Shown here in pieces: positions 9,371-17,620 of a stretch of 64,000 bases of DNA (position 1 is its first letter; each line of letters begins with the position of its first letter). The notes beneath the pieces are model-generated. The model was not told the DNA's origin. It saw nothing but the letters and a program-made list of their open reading frames with translations, and searched no databases. A program made the position numbers and the translations under genes. The DNA comes from Nonomuraea solani (GTDB lineage Bacteria; Actinomycetota; Actinomycetes; Streptosporangiales; Streptosporangiaceae). The stretch spans positions 42,073-106,072 of the forward strand of contig NZ_FNVT01000032.1 of assembly GCF_900108335.1 (NCBI RefSeq), given 5' to 3'.

Positions 9371-10513
9371 TCACGCGGTCTCCTTGACGTTGAGGATGGG
9401 GGCGAACGGGTCTTCGTATCGGGCCCAGGTGTCCGGACCCGCTGCTTCCTCCTCCGGGGTGAGCAGGCAGGAGTCGAGCAGGGCGTGGAAGCGGGCGGTG
9501 TCCAGGTCGGGGCCGGTGAAGACGAGGTGCTGGACGCGGTCGCCCTGCGCGTCGTCCCAGTCCAGAGCAGCGCTCAGGCGGCGGGCCGGGGAGACCAGGT
9601 CCCAGGCCGCTTCGGGCAGCGCGGCCAGCCACGGGCCGGCGTCCTCGGCCGAGACGACGCCGGCGACGGCGTCCCAGGCGAGGAGCCGGGTGGGACGGGT
9701 GGCCAGCCAGAAACGGCCTCGTGAGCGTACGGACTCGGTGACCAACTCGTCGACGGCCTCGAAGAGGCGAGCGGGGTGCAAGGGGCGGCGGCTGCGCCAG
9801 ACGGTGGTGGCGATCTCGTCGGTCGTGGCGTCGCAGGGGAGCTGAGCGGTGGCCGGGTCCACGCGTTCGGCCAGCTCCCCGGTGCACACGGCGGCGCCGG
9901 TGACGTGGGGGAGGGTGCCCACGGTGTGCACCGGAGTGACGGGAGCCAGATGGGCCAGGATCGCGCGGGACAGCTCCCGATCCTCTTCGTCGCCGCCGTG
10001 CAGCACCAGGCCGGTGGGATATTCGAGCTGCCGGGCCAGGACCTCCGCCAGGTAGCGCTGGTCGCCCGCGGCGGCGGGTTTGCCGACCTCGTGGAGACGT
10101 TCACCGCGGGTGATGTCGTCCGGCATCGCTGCGGCGTCCAGCGCGGTGAACACGGCGGTGAGCCGCAAGTCCTCGTGTGCCTCGTCACAGTCGATGGCCT
10201 CGGCCACCGATCGCGGCTCCACCGAGTCCCACAGGTCCACGATCAGCAGTGCCGACCTCGGCGCCAGCAGAACGAGCTGGGGGATGAGGTCTTCTCGCAC
10301 CGTGCAGGTGATGCATCCGTGGGCGAGCCGCACGACCGCCGTGTCCAGCATGCGTGAGCCGTCGCGGATGGTGCGCCGGACACGTCCTTGGGCCACGTTG
10401 CTCAGATCGTGATGGATGGCGAGCGATCCGGGATGTTCGGCGAGGAGCCGTTCGACGGTGGCGGTACGGGCCGAGCCGTGCAGGCCTGCGACGAGGGCGA
10501 CGGGGGTGGGCAC
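9371..10513 (-). CDS. CobW/ZNG-like GTP-binding metallochaperone
   Basis: A 380-residue member of the COG0523 (CobW/YciC/ZNG) family, predicted to be a cytosolic GTPase that delivers metal, here most likely zinc. The N terminus has a glycine-containing P-loop-like segment (VALVAGLHGSARTATVERLL), although it lacks the classical GKT lysine. The family's metal motif is represented by GCITCTVRED near residue 89. A CobW C-terminal domain is seen at about 250-370. It is divergent from a zinc-free ribosomal protein operon, with a Zur-box-like palindrome between them. This is the standard arrangement of Zur-controlled loci in actinomycetes, so induction by zinc starvation is likely. The missing P-loop lysine is unusual and could change GTPase activity. 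Confidence 0.85.
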   Translation of the reverse strand: MPTPVALVAGLHGSARTATVERLLAEHPGSLAIHHDLSNVAQGRVRRTIRDGSRMLDTAVVRLAHGCITCTVREDLIPQLVLLAPRSALLIVDLWDSVEPRSVAEAIDCDEAHEDLRLTAVFTALDAAAMPDDITRGERLHEVGKPAAAGDQRYLAEVLARQLEYPTGLVLHGGDEEDRELSRAILAHLAPVTPVHTVGTLPHVTGAAVCTGELAERVDPATAQLPCDATTDEIATTVWRSRRPLHPARLFEAVDELVTESVRSRGRFWLATRPTRLLAWDAVAGVVSAEDAGPWLAALPEAAWDLVSPARRLSAALDWDDAQGDRVQHLVFTGPDLDTARFHALLDSCLLTPEEEAAGPDTWARYEDPFAPILNVKETA

Positions 10514-10533
10514 TCAGCCTCCAAGTGTTGTGA

Positions 10534-10554
10534 TGATAATCGTTTTCGTTATCA
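10534..10554. promoter_or_regulatory. Zur-box-like palindrome
   Basis: A TGATAA-N9-TTATCA inverted repeat with an AT-rich centre lies between the divergent CobW-like gene and the rpmG operon, in otherwise GC-rich DNA. It matches the general form of actinobacterial Zur operators. It could repress both directions when zinc is plentiful. The assignment rests on sequence form and neighbouring genes. Confidence 0.8.
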
Positions 10555-10586
10555 TGACACAGCTCCCCCAGTGGAAAGGAACCGCT

Positions 10587-10751
10587 TTGGCCAGAAATGA
10601 GGTGCGACCCGTGATCAAGCTCAAGTCCACGGCCGGCACCGGCTACACCTACGTGACCAGGAAGAATCGCCGCAACGATCCCGACCGGCTCACTCTCCGC
10701 AAGTACGACCCCACCATTCGCCGGCACGTGCTGTTCAGGGAGGAGCGATGA
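10587..10751 (+). CDS. rpmG: 50S ribosomal protein L33, zinc-free paralogue
   Basis: A 54-residue L33 starting at TTG 10587, chosen because AAAGGA lies six bases upstream and the product then begins M-ARNEVRP as in L33. The family core is present (IKLKSTAGTGYTYVTRKNRR, then PDRLTLRKYDP). The CxxC zinc pairs of the zinc-binding form are absent, so this is the C-minus type made when zinc is scarce. It overlaps rpmE2 by four bases (ATGA), indicating translational coupling. Confidence 0.9.
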   Translation: MARNEVRPVIKLKSTAGTGYTYVTRKNRRNDPDRLTLRKYDPTIRRHVLFREER

Positions 10752-10993
10752 AGAAGGGCATCCATCCCGGCTACCGCCCGGTCGTCTTCCGCGACCCGGG
10801 CGCGGACTTCGCCTTCCTGACCCGCTCGACGATCGCGAGCGACAAGACGATCGAGTGGACCGACGGCAAGACGTACCCGGTGGTGGACGTCGACGTGTCG
10901 TCGGCGAGCCACCCCTTCTACACCGGCCGCAACCGCGTCCTGGACACCGCGGGCCGCGTCGAGCGGTTCAACCAGCGTTACGGAAGGACCTGA
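10748..10993 (+). CDS. rpmE2: 50S ribosomal protein L31 type B
   Basis: An 81-residue type B L31: MKKGIHPGYRPVVFRD at the start and SHPFYTGRNRVLDTAGRVERF near the end are diagnostic. The zinc-binding cysteines of the housekeeping L31 are missing. It is the second gene of the Zur-type operon, overlapping rpmG at its start and rpmB at its stop. It is expected to replace zinc-loaded L31 on the ribosome during zinc limitation, as known for this family. Confidence 0.93.
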   Translation: MKKGIHPGYRPVVFRDPGADFAFLTRSTIASDKTIEWTDGKTYPVVDVDVSSASHPFYTGRNRVLDTAGRVERFNQRYGRT

Positions 10994-11229
10994 TGTCCGC
11001 GTACTGCCAGCTCACCGGCGTCAAGCCGGTCTTCGGCAACAACGTCTCCCACTCCCATCGCCGCACCCGGCGCCGCTGGGACCCCAACATCCAGCAGCGC
11101 CGCTACTGGCTGCCGGGCGAGGACCGCTTCGTCCGGCTCACCGTCAGCGCCCGCGCGATCAAGACGATAGACAAGATCGGCGTCGAGGCGGCCGTCGCGC
11201 GGATCCGCGCCCGGGGAGAGAAGATCTGA
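10993..11229 (+). CDS. rpmB: 50S ribosomal protein L28 paralogue
   Basis: A 78-residue L28 (MSAYCQLTGVKPVFGNNVSH, then RRTRRRWDPNIQ). The ATG overlaps the rpmE2 stop (TGATG) and the stop overlaps rpsN, so the operon is tightly coupled. One cysteine remains, but the paired zinc ligands of C-plus L28 are not present. A second, housekeeping copy is expected elsewhere in the genome. Confidence 0.92.
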   Translation: MSAYCQLTGVKPVFGNNVSHSHRRTRRRWDPNIQQRRYWLPGEDRFVRLTVSARAIKTIDKIGVEAAVARIRARGEKI

Positions 11230-11528
11230 TGGCCAAGAAGAGCAAGATCGCCGCCAACGAGCGGCGCAAGGCCGTCGTCGCGCGCCACGCAGGGCGCCGC
11301 GCCGAGCTGAAGGAGATCATCCGCACCGGCGGCCCGCAGGAGCGAGCGGATGCCGTACGGGAACTGGCGCGCCAGCCGCGCGACGCCAGCGCCACCCGCG
11401 TCCGCAACCGCGACTCCGTGGACGGCCGGCCTCGCGGCCACCTGACCAAGTTCGGGCTCTCCCGGGTGCGCTTTCGCGAGATGGCGCACCGCGGCGAACT
11501 GCCCGGCATCACGAAAGCGAGCTGGTAG
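11229..11528 (+). CDS. rpsN: 30S ribosomal protein S14, zinc-free type
   Basis: A 99-residue long-form S14 beginning MAKKSKIAANERRKAVVARH, with the conserved C-terminal GLSRVRFREMAHRGELPG and KASW ending. This long form lacks the four zinc cysteines of the short type. It sits fourth in the operon and is followed after two bases by rpmF. Confidence 0.93.
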   Translation: MAKKSKIAANERRKAVVARHAGRRAELKEIIRTGGPQERADAVRELARQPRDASATRVRNRDSVDGRPRGHLTKFGLSRVRFREMAHRGELPGITKASW

Positions 11529-11530
11529 CC

Positions 11531-11695
11531 ATGGCCGTACCCAAGCGCAAGATCTCACGGAGCAACACCCGGCACCGCCGCAGCCAGTGGAAAGCCGCCG
11601 CCCCTGACCTCGTCCCCATCACCGTCAACGGACGCGAGTTGCTCGTACCTCGCCGTCTCATCCGCGCCTACCAGCGCGGACTGATCACGACCTGA
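11531..11695 (+). CDS. rpmF: 50S ribosomal protein L32 paralogue
   Basis: A 54-residue protein starting MAVPKRKISRSNTRHRRSQW, the L32 signature, and ending RRLIRAYQRGLITT. The zinc-binding cysteines of canonical L32 are absent. It is the last gene of the Zur-type operon. Confidence 0.92.
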   Translation: MAVPKRKISRSNTRHRRSQWKAAAPDLVPITVNGRELLVPRRLIRAYQRGLITT

Positions 11696-11750
11696 GAAGA
11701 TTTCTCCGGTCACCGGGCCGCTCGCCGCGCGAGAGACAATGCCGGGCGCC

Positions 11751-12105
11751 CTATGGGCGGGTCGCGCGGACGTAGTACATCAGGTGCGGCAGCCGGTCTT
11801 CGATCTCCACCTGGAACCCGGCGTCCGGGATCTTGGCGCCCGGCAGTTCATGGGGTCGTGCCGCATGGCTGGGCCGGAGAGCAGGCCGACGAGGCGCCGG
11901 GCGAGGCGGCCGATGGGCGGGCGGAACGCGGCGATGAGTAGCCGCCCACCCGGCCGCAGCACCCGGAACATCTGCCGCAGCGCCTCGGGCCGCGCCTCGC
12001 GCGGCATGTGGTGGACGGCCAGGCTGGAGACCACCAGGTCGAAAGAAGCGTCGGGGAAGGGCAGGCTCTGGCCTTCCCCGACGACGTAGGTGCAGTTTGC
12101 GGGGG
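11751..12105 (-). pseudogene. SAM methyltransferase fragment, frameshifted
   Basis: On the minus strand this encodes the second half of a class I methyltransferase: GEGQSLPFPDASFDLVVSS (motif II region), then LAVHHMP and FRVLRPGGRLLIAAFRPP (motif III region). The N-terminal SAM-binding motif is missing because the sequence is fused directly to an MFS transporter remnant. Near 11850-11870 the coding sense jumps to another frame, which then ends DAGFQVEIEDRLPHLMYYVRA. It is therefore truncated and frameshifted. Confidence 0.65.
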
Positions 12106-12868
12106 CCACCGCCCCCACCACCGCGACCATGCCGGGCACCGTCGGCTGCGCGATACCCCAGGAAGATCCCTGGACGGCGAACCAGCGCGGCCGCTCGGAC
12201 TCGGGGGCGGCGTCGGCGACCAACGCCTGCCAGCGGCCCAGCAGAATGCCGCCAACCGCGGTCCAGGCGAGACGGACACCGATGGTGGCCGCGACGTTGT
12301 CCAGCCCGGCCATCGCCAGGGCGAACAGGCCGAGCAGCACCGAGCCACCGGCCAGCGCGACCCCCGGCAACCACGCGGGTGCGCCACGCTGCAACAGCAC
12401 CAGGGGCATGAACATGATCATCGCTAGCTAGCCCACGGCGAACGCGGTGCTCGCGGCGGTCAGGCGGATCAGCCGAGCCGGCGGCCGCCAGCGCCGCCCG
12501 TCCCTCCCGAACGCCTCACGCCTGCTCCGCGGCAGGAACGCGAGCGCCACCACCGAGGCCGTCAGGCAGGTGGCGGCGTCGACCACCATCAGCCACCGCA
12601 CCCCGATCGGCAGCAGCACCGAGGCCATTACCCCGGCGATCGCGCCGGCCGCCACCAGCGCCGCGCCGAGCATGGCGTACAGCCGTCCGCGCTGCTCACC
12701 TTCGGCCACCTGCGCCACCAGCTCCTGCGACGCGGGTTCATAGATCTCGAACGCCAGACCCACCAGGGCGACGGTGACCAGGATCTGTTCCGGCGTGCGC
12801 GCGGCCGACAAGGCGAGCAGGCACACCCCAGTCGCGCCCAGCCCGGTCGCGACCACCACCCGCGGGGC
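12105..12868 (-). pseudogene. MFS transporter remnant with internal stop
   Basis: The middle of a major facilitator transporter is readable in one minus-strand frame: membrane segments such as ATGVCLLALSAARTPEQILV and GAALVAAGAIAGVMASVLLP, then LPRSRREAFGRDG. A TAG at 12428-12430 interrupts it, after which the same frame continues with further membrane helices (MIMFMPLVLLQRG onward) until it meets the methyltransferase fragment. The N-terminal helices are lost at about 12868, where an opposite-strand CDF fragment begins. Confidence 0.65.
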
Positions 12869-13127
12869 CGAGCGGATTCTCGCCGCGGTGCCCGGCGTCC
12901 GGCGCGTGGGATCCGTACGGCTGCGCTGGATCGGCCACGCTATGTGCGCCGAAGTTGACATCCGCGTGGACCACGGGCTGTCGCTGATCGAGGCGCACGC
13001 GGTGGCGGTAGCGGCCGAGCATCGGCTGATCCATGACCTGCCACGGCTGAAGGCCGCCACCGTGCACGCCGACCCCGACGGCCCTGAGGGGATCGACCAC
13101 CACGCACCCTTGCTGGCGCATCGCTGA
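12861..13127 (+). pseudogene. Cation diffusion facilitator, C-terminal fragment
   Basis: About 88 codons match the cytosolic C-terminal domain of CDF metal exporters (CzcD family): AERILAAVPGVRRVGSVRLR, WIGHAMCAEVDIRVD, EAHAVAVAAEHRLIHDLPRL and HADPDGPEG. The six-helix membrane domain is absent, and the 5' side abuts an MFS fragment on the opposite strand. This is a remnant left by a deletion or rearrangement. Confidence 0.7.
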
Positions 13128-13165
13128 CATCGTGTCCTGGAGGCGGCACGACCTTTACCTGCCGT

Positions 13166-13516
13166 ATGAGCGCTGTGTTCATACAGTCGAATGAACCCAG
13201 GAAAGCGATCGCCGTGGGGGCGGGCATCGCCGGTCCGGCCACGGCACTGCGACTGCGCCAGGCCGGCTGGGAGCCGGTGGTCGTCGAACGTGCTCCCGCC
13301 CGCCGTACCGGCGGCTCCGTCCTCCACCTGTCAGGGCGCGGCTATGAGGCCGCCGAGCGCCTGAACGTCTTGGCCGTCCTGAGACGGCAAGGTTGCGCGA
13401 TGGTAGCGCAGTCCAGACGGAAGCTCCCAGGACTCCCGCTCAGGCGAGAATGGGAGAAGATGACGGAAGGGCCATGCCAGGTCAGCTCACGCCGATGTCC
13501 TGGAAAACTAGTGTGA
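13166..13516 (+). pseudogene. FAD-dependent monooxygenase, N-terminal fragment
   Basis: The first 75 or so residues match the FAD-binding start of PHBH-type monooxygenases: AVGAGIAGPATALRLRQAGW (GxGxxG), then VVVERAPARRTGGSVLHLSG and YEAAERL. Homology stops near base 13400 and the frame ends at 13516, far short of the usual 400-500 residues. The piece is truncated and unlikely to be functional. Confidence 0.65.
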
Positions 13517-13883
13517 TTTGCCGCTCTTCGGCGGATTCGTCCCAGTAAACCGGGAAGGCTCCGGCGAGGTCGATCCGGCCGAGGGTGAGATTCAACGGGC
13601 TGGTGACCACCAGTGCGACGTCCCTGGCATCGGTGCCCCAGGGGGCGTTTGCGCTGTTGCCGAGCCAGGAGGCGACCTCGGCGCTCTGTTCCGTGCCGCC
13701 GCTGACGATGGTCAGAGAGCCGCCGACCTTCACTCCGGGCAGCTTGCCGATGATCAGCTCGCCGCCGGCGCCCTCCTCGGCGACTCCTTTCTCGGGGTCG
13801 AGTACGACGCCGCCGAACTCCTTCAGGGATTCGACGTGTACGCCGTTCAGTTCCAGGCTGAGCCTGTTGTCCATCAGGTCCAT
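13482..13883 (-). CDS. Hypothetical protein, possibly tail-tube-like
   Basis: A 133-residue beta-rich protein with alternating polar and hydrophobic strands. Its end (GRIDLAGAFPVYWDESAEER then QITLVFQDIGV) loosely recalls gp19-type phage tail-tube proteins, where a tube strand precedes W.....ITLVF. That link is weak and made by eye. It overlaps the tail of the opposite-strand monooxygenase fragment by 35 bases and lies 12 bases after the next minus-strand gene upstream, so those two probably form an operon. Confidence 0.5.
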   Translation of the reverse strand: MDLMDNRLSLELNGVHVESLKEFGGVVLDPEKGVAEEGAGGELIIGKLPGVKVGGSLTIVSGGTEQSAEVASWLGNSANAPWGTDARDVALVVTSPLNLTLGRIDLAGAFPVYWDESAEERQITLVFQDIGVS

Positions 13884-13895
13884 GTCAGTCCCCTG

Positions 13896-14453
13896 TCACG
13901 AAACGCGGCGCAGGTCGATCGTGTAGAGCAGGCCACTCAGCGTGCGTTGCTGGTAGAGCCGCTGAGGAACGCCGCTGTCGCCCTGGCAGTCGAGGGCCTG
14001 GAGGGCGAAGTTGAGGCGGGGCTGGTAAGAGGTGCCGCCGTACTTGAACTGGAAGGCGTTGCTGGGATTGACGTCGAGCATCCTGATGCCGGAGCCCCCC
14101 GTCTTCGCCGCTCCTGTCCACACGGTGAAGCGGATCTCTCGTGGCTCGACCCTCGTCTCCAGGGCGTAGCCGCTGAAGTTCTTGTACACCGGGATGTTCG
14201 GCGTAGCGGTCGGCCGTACCTCGGTTTCCACCCAGTAGCCATCGATTCCGCTGGACTTCTTGCCGTACCAGAAGCGCAGGCTGACGTCGAGGTTCAACTG
14301 CTCCATCATCTTGGTGGCCATCGCCTGCCCGAAAGCCAAGAGTTGCCGCTGGCCGGATGGCGGCAGCGCGATGTCTCCGCCGGATTTCTCGATCTTGTGT
14401 GTGCCCTTGTACGTTCCGAAGTACAGGTCCAGTCCACCACCGCATGTGGTCAT
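13896..14453 (-). CDS. Hypothetical beta-rich protein, 185 aa
   Basis: The ATG at 14453 is chosen because AAAGGGGATCACC precedes it; a longer frame reaches 14495. The product starts MTTCGGGLDLYFGTYKGTHK and carries many short beta-like segments with several aromatic residues (FWYGKKSSGIDGYW near residue 60). It looks like a small extracytoplasmic or virion-type protein, but no family is recognised. It shares an operon with the 133-residue gene downstream. Confidence 0.55.
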   Translation of the reverse strand: MTTCGGGLDLYFGTYKGTHKIEKSGGDIALPPSGQRQLLAFGQAMATKMMEQLNLDVSLRFWYGKKSSGIDGYWVETEVRPTATPNIPVYKNFSGYALETRVEPREIRFTVWTGAAKTGGSGIRMLDVNPSNAFQFKYGGTSYQPRLNFALQALDCQGDSGVPQRLYQQRTLSGLLYTIDLRRVS

Positions 14454-14467
14454 GGTGATCCCCTTTC

Positions 14468-14734
14468 CTAGATCGGGGAGTGCACGGGACGCCACGGGAG
14501 AGCTCCCTCATTCGACTCCCGGCCCAAACGCCTGTCAATGCGGCTGCTACAAGACAACTGAGTGAGCTCCGTGAGGATGTTCTTGACGTCTCGGGAGGAG
14601 CGATGGAATAGGTCATGGGCCTCTTTCGCGCTCTCCCGAAGCCTCAGGTTCTCGCCGTCGATCGGATACGGAATGGTGATATGCGCCTTCGGGTACGGCG
14701 AGGGCATCTCCAGAACATCCTCAGGAAGCGGCAA
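14468..14734 (-). CDS. Small hypothetical protein, 88 aa
   Basis: A charged 88-residue frame with an ordered start (MPLPEDVLEMPSPYPKAHIT) and a central helix (RLRESAKEAHDLFHRSSRDV). It is upstream of and co-oriented with the two hypothetical genes at 13482-14453. No motif is identified; a real gene is plausible but not certain. Confidence 0.4.
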   Translation of the reverse strand: MPLPEDVLEMPSPYPKAHITIPYPIDGENLRLRESAKEAHDLFHRSSRDVKNILTELTQLSCSSRIDRRLGRESNEGALPWRPVHSPI

Positions 14735-14794
14735 GTAGGCACGGCTTCTGTTCGTCGTTGACGTTTTCGTAAGGGCAGTGCTCTACTCCCTGCC

Positions 14795-15700
14795 ATGACG
14801 ACTCTGACGAACCTTCAGCCCACCCCTGTCATTGACGAGACGGTCCGGCTGCTGACCGAGCACTACGTTTTCCCTGAGATAGCCAAGCAGCTCGCCGACC
14901 TGCTCCAACAACGCCTCGCCGAGGGCGCCTATGACGTTGACAGTGCCGAGGAACTCGCCCGTTCGGTCACCGCGGACCTGCAGTCCGTCAATGACGACAA
15001 ACACCTGAGATTGAGGTACCACGCCGACCCGGTGTCCTCCGAAGAGGGCGCGGCAACCCTGGAGTCCATCCGCCGGGACTTCGACACCTCGCTGGGCGGT
15101 GCGCCCCGGGTGGAGTTGCTCGACGGAGGGGTCGCCGTGGTGGAGCTGGCGCCGATGCTGTTTCCGCTGGATTGGGCCGCCGAACCGCTGAGTGCCGCGC
15201 TCACTTTGGCCTCCCGCGCCCGGGCGCTGATCGTGGACCTTCGCAACAACCGGGGCGGCGACCCGGACACCGTCGCCTTCGTCTGCAGTTACCTCCTGGA
15301 CGAGCGCACCCACCTCAACACCATGTACTGGCGTAGCGGCGAGCGCAGCGAGCAGTCCTGGAGCCTGCCGCACGTTCCCGGCGCGCGCTTCGGCGGCAGC
15401 AAACCGTTGTACGTGTTGTCCAGTGACAGTACCTTCTCCGCTGCTGAGGAACTGGCCTACGACCTGCAGCAGCTCGGTCGCGCCGTTGTCGTCGGCGAGC
15501 CCACCCGCGGCGGCGCGCACCCGTGCAAGGGCTGGACCGTGCACCCTCACCTGGAAGCCACCGTCCCCACCGGCCGCGCCATCAACCCCGTCTCAGGTAC
15601 GAATTGGGAGGGCACCGGTGTGCAGCCGGACGTCCCTTGCGCTGCCGCGAAATCCCTCGACCGGGCACTCGCACTGGCCCTCGTCCGGCTGGCAGGCTGA
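14795..15700 (+). CDS. S41-family (tail-specific type) peptidase
   Basis: A 301-residue protein with the compact S41 architecture: a helical N-terminal region (residues 5-60; TEHYVFPEIAKQLADLLQQR) and a catalytic core. The strand ALIVDLRNNRGGDPDTV (near 145-160) and the nucleophile block LSSDSTFSAAEELAYDLQQL with FSAAE around residue 215 are typical; VVGEPTRGGAHP follows. No signal peptide or PDZ domain is seen, so it resembles the short interphotoreceptor-retinoid-binding-type hydrolases of actinomycetes, presumably cytosolic. It is flanked by remnants and is probably monocistronic. Confidence 0.8.
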   Translation: MTTLTNLQPTPVIDETVRLLTEHYVFPEIAKQLADLLQQRLAEGAYDVDSAEELARSVTADLQSVNDDKHLRLRYHADPVSSEEGAATLESIRRDFDTSLGGAPRVELLDGGVAVVELAPMLFPLDWAAEPLSAALTLASRARALIVDLRNNRGGDPDTVAFVCSYLLDERTHLNTMYWRSGERSEQSWSLPHVPGARFGGSKPLYVLSSDSTFSAAEELAYDLQQLGRAVVVGEPTRGGAHPCKGWTVHPHLEATVPTGRAINPVSGTNWEGTGVQPDVPCAAAKSLDRALALALVRLAG

Positions 15701-15711
15701 CGCACGCTCTC

Positions 15712-16062
15712 TCACGACCAGGCTCCGGTGGCGGCCACGCGCGTCACGTAGTCCTCGAACGCGATCGGCTCGCGCCCCAGCACCTGCTGTACCCCATCGG
15801 CGGGAACGGACACACGCCCGGATCGACGCAGGGCGAACATGGTGTTCAGCGCGTCCGCGACGGCCTCCGGCCAGCCCTCGGCGAGCAGTTCGTCCTTGTA
15901 CTGTTCCGGGCTCAGCTCCACGTACTCGATGGAACGGCCGGCTGACCGCGCGATGATCGCGACGGCTTCGGCGAAGGTCAGGGCGCGGGCCCCTGACACG
16001 TTGTAGACGCGGCCCGCGTGCCCGTCCTGCGTCAGCGCGCCGACCGACGCCCCCAGCCAGAA
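15712..16062 (-). pseudogene. NAD(P)-binding NmrA-type protein, C-terminal fragment
   Basis: The readable part (ALTQDGHAGRVYNVSGARAL, then YVELSPEQYKDELLAEGWP and a VTRVAATGAWS end) matches the C-terminal half of NmrA/SDR-a proteins. The Rossmann N terminus with GxxGxxG is missing and the upstream frame is unrelated. It is a truncated remnant between the S41 peptidase and the flavin monooxygenase. Confidence 0.6.
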
Positions 16063-16198
16063 ACCTTCTGAAGATGTTGCTTGTGTGACGGACAGCAGGA
16101 AGGAGAGGGCGGCAGGCGACCGGGGACGGTGAAACCGGGGCTGTGCGGTCGGTCCCCTGCGCCACCCGGGACCAGATAGCTCGAAGGGCGGGAAGGTC

Positions 16199-17608
16199 TC
16201 AGGGCCGGCCGGAACCCACCAGCGTGTCGAGAGCCCGGTGCAGCGTGGTGGTGTCGGTGCCCGCCCAGCCCACATACCCGTCGGGGCGGACGAGCGTCGC
16301 GGGACCGCCGGGGGCGGCGGGCGTCACGACCTTGATCCGATCCTCCCGGCCGGTAATGCCGGCGTCGCCGAGAAGGACGAAGCGCCGCTCGCGGAGCGCC
16401 TCGTACAGGCGGCCCCCACCGGCGAGCGGGACGTCGGCGGCACGGGAACCGGTGAGCTCGTGCGCGCCGTGGGGCGCCGGGTAGTGGTAACCGATGCCGC
16501 TGAGCTGCCCCGTGACCTTCTCGCGCACCTTGGGGATGGACAGCGCCCGGCTGGCGGCGAAGCCGCGGAGGGCTTGCCCGGCGGCCGACTCGATCATGGC
16601 GGCCCGGATGATGGCGCCACTGCTGCGCAGCACCGAGCGGCCGACCGGGTGACGCTCGGCATGGTAGGTGTCGAGCAGGGCGTCGGGAGCGCCGCCCAGC
16701 ACGGCGGCGAGTTTCCAGCCGAGGTTGGCGGCGTCCTGGAGCCCGGTGTTCATGCCCTGGCCGCCCGCGGGCGAGTGCACGTGGGCGGCGTCCCCGGCCA
16801 GGAAGACCCGGCCGATCCGGTAGTGCGGCACCTGCCGCTCGTCGCTGTGGAAGCGCGACAGCCAGCGGGCGTCGTGCATGCCGAAGTCGGTGCCCAGGGC
16901 ACGCCTGGCGACGTCACGGACCTCCTCCAGGTCGAGGGGCGCGCCGTCGGGTACGGAATGACGGCGGTCCCAGGCGAAGATCCGGTAGTAGCCGTCGCCG
17001 AAGGGCGCGACGAAGGCGAAGGCGTCACCGACCCCGTTGACGGTCAGCAGTTCGGCGGGCTGCTCGGCGACCTTCACATCGGCCAGCATGATGGACTTCA
17101 GCACCGACTTGCCGGGGAAGGGCTGGCCGAGCGCGCTGCGTACCGCGCTGTGGTAGCCGTCGGCGCCCACCACGTAGGCGGCGCGATGGACGCCCTGCGC
17201 GGTCGTGACCGTGACCCCGCCGGCGTCCTGGCCCACCTCCAGCACCTCGGCGTCGTACACGATCTCGGCGCCCGCCTTGAGCGCCCGCTCCAGCAGCAGG
17301 TGCTCCACGTTGTACTGCGGGGTGATCAACAGGTACGGGAAACGGCTGGGCAGGGTGCTCAGATCGATCTTCACCCGCTCGAACAGCCGCACGTGGCTCA
17401 GCACGGCGCCCATGGGCACGAGCTGGTCGGCCAGGCCACGCGCGTCCAGTTGCTCCAGGGTGCGGGCGTGCACGCCGAAGGCCCTGGAGAGGTTGGAGAT
17501 CGTGCCGTCCCGGCGCTCCAGCACGGTCACCGCGATCCCGGCCTCGGCCAGGTCACCCGCGAGCAGCAAGCCGGTCGGCCCCGCTCCCACGACGATCACT
17601 TCGGACAT
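16199..17608 (-). CDS. Class A FAD monooxygenase, Rox/PHBH type
   Basis: A 469-residue flavoprotein hydroxylase using NAD(P)H and O2 on an aromatic substrate. Visible features: GxGxxG at residues 6-20 (VVGAGPTGLLLAGDL), the DG motif (VVGADGYHSAVR, near 150-160), and the second FAD motif GDAAHVHSPAGGQGMN near 272. The C-terminal thioredoxin-like domain (about 370-469) is present, as in rifampicin monooxygenases and aromatic polyketide hydroxylases. It lies 12 bases after the TrmO-like gene in the same direction. Its substrate cannot be read from the sequence; drug inactivation is one possibility. Confidence 0.85.
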   Translation of the reverse strand: MSEVIVVGAGPTGLLLAGDLAEAGIAVTVLERRDGTISNLSRAFGVHARTLEQLDARGLADQLVPMGAVLSHVRLFERVKIDLSTLPSRFPYLLITPQYNVEHLLLERALKAGAEIVYDAEVLEVGQDAGGVTVTTAQGVHRAAYVVGADGYHSAVRSALGQPFPGKSVLKSIMLADVKVAEQPAELLTVNGVGDAFAFVAPFGDGYYRIFAWDRRHSVPDGAPLDLEEVRDVARRALGTDFGMHDARWLSRFHSDERQVPHYRIGRVFLAGDAAHVHSPAGGQGMNTGLQDAANLGWKLAAVLGGAPDALLDTYHAERHPVGRSVLRSSGAIIRAAMIESAAGQALRGFAASRALSIPKVREKVTGQLSGIGYHYPAPHGAHELTGSRAADVPLAGGGRLYEALRERRFVLLGDAGITGREDRIKVVTPAAPGGPATLVRPDGYVGWAGTDTTTLHRALDTLVGSGRP

Positions 17609-17620
17609 GTCCTGTGCTCC

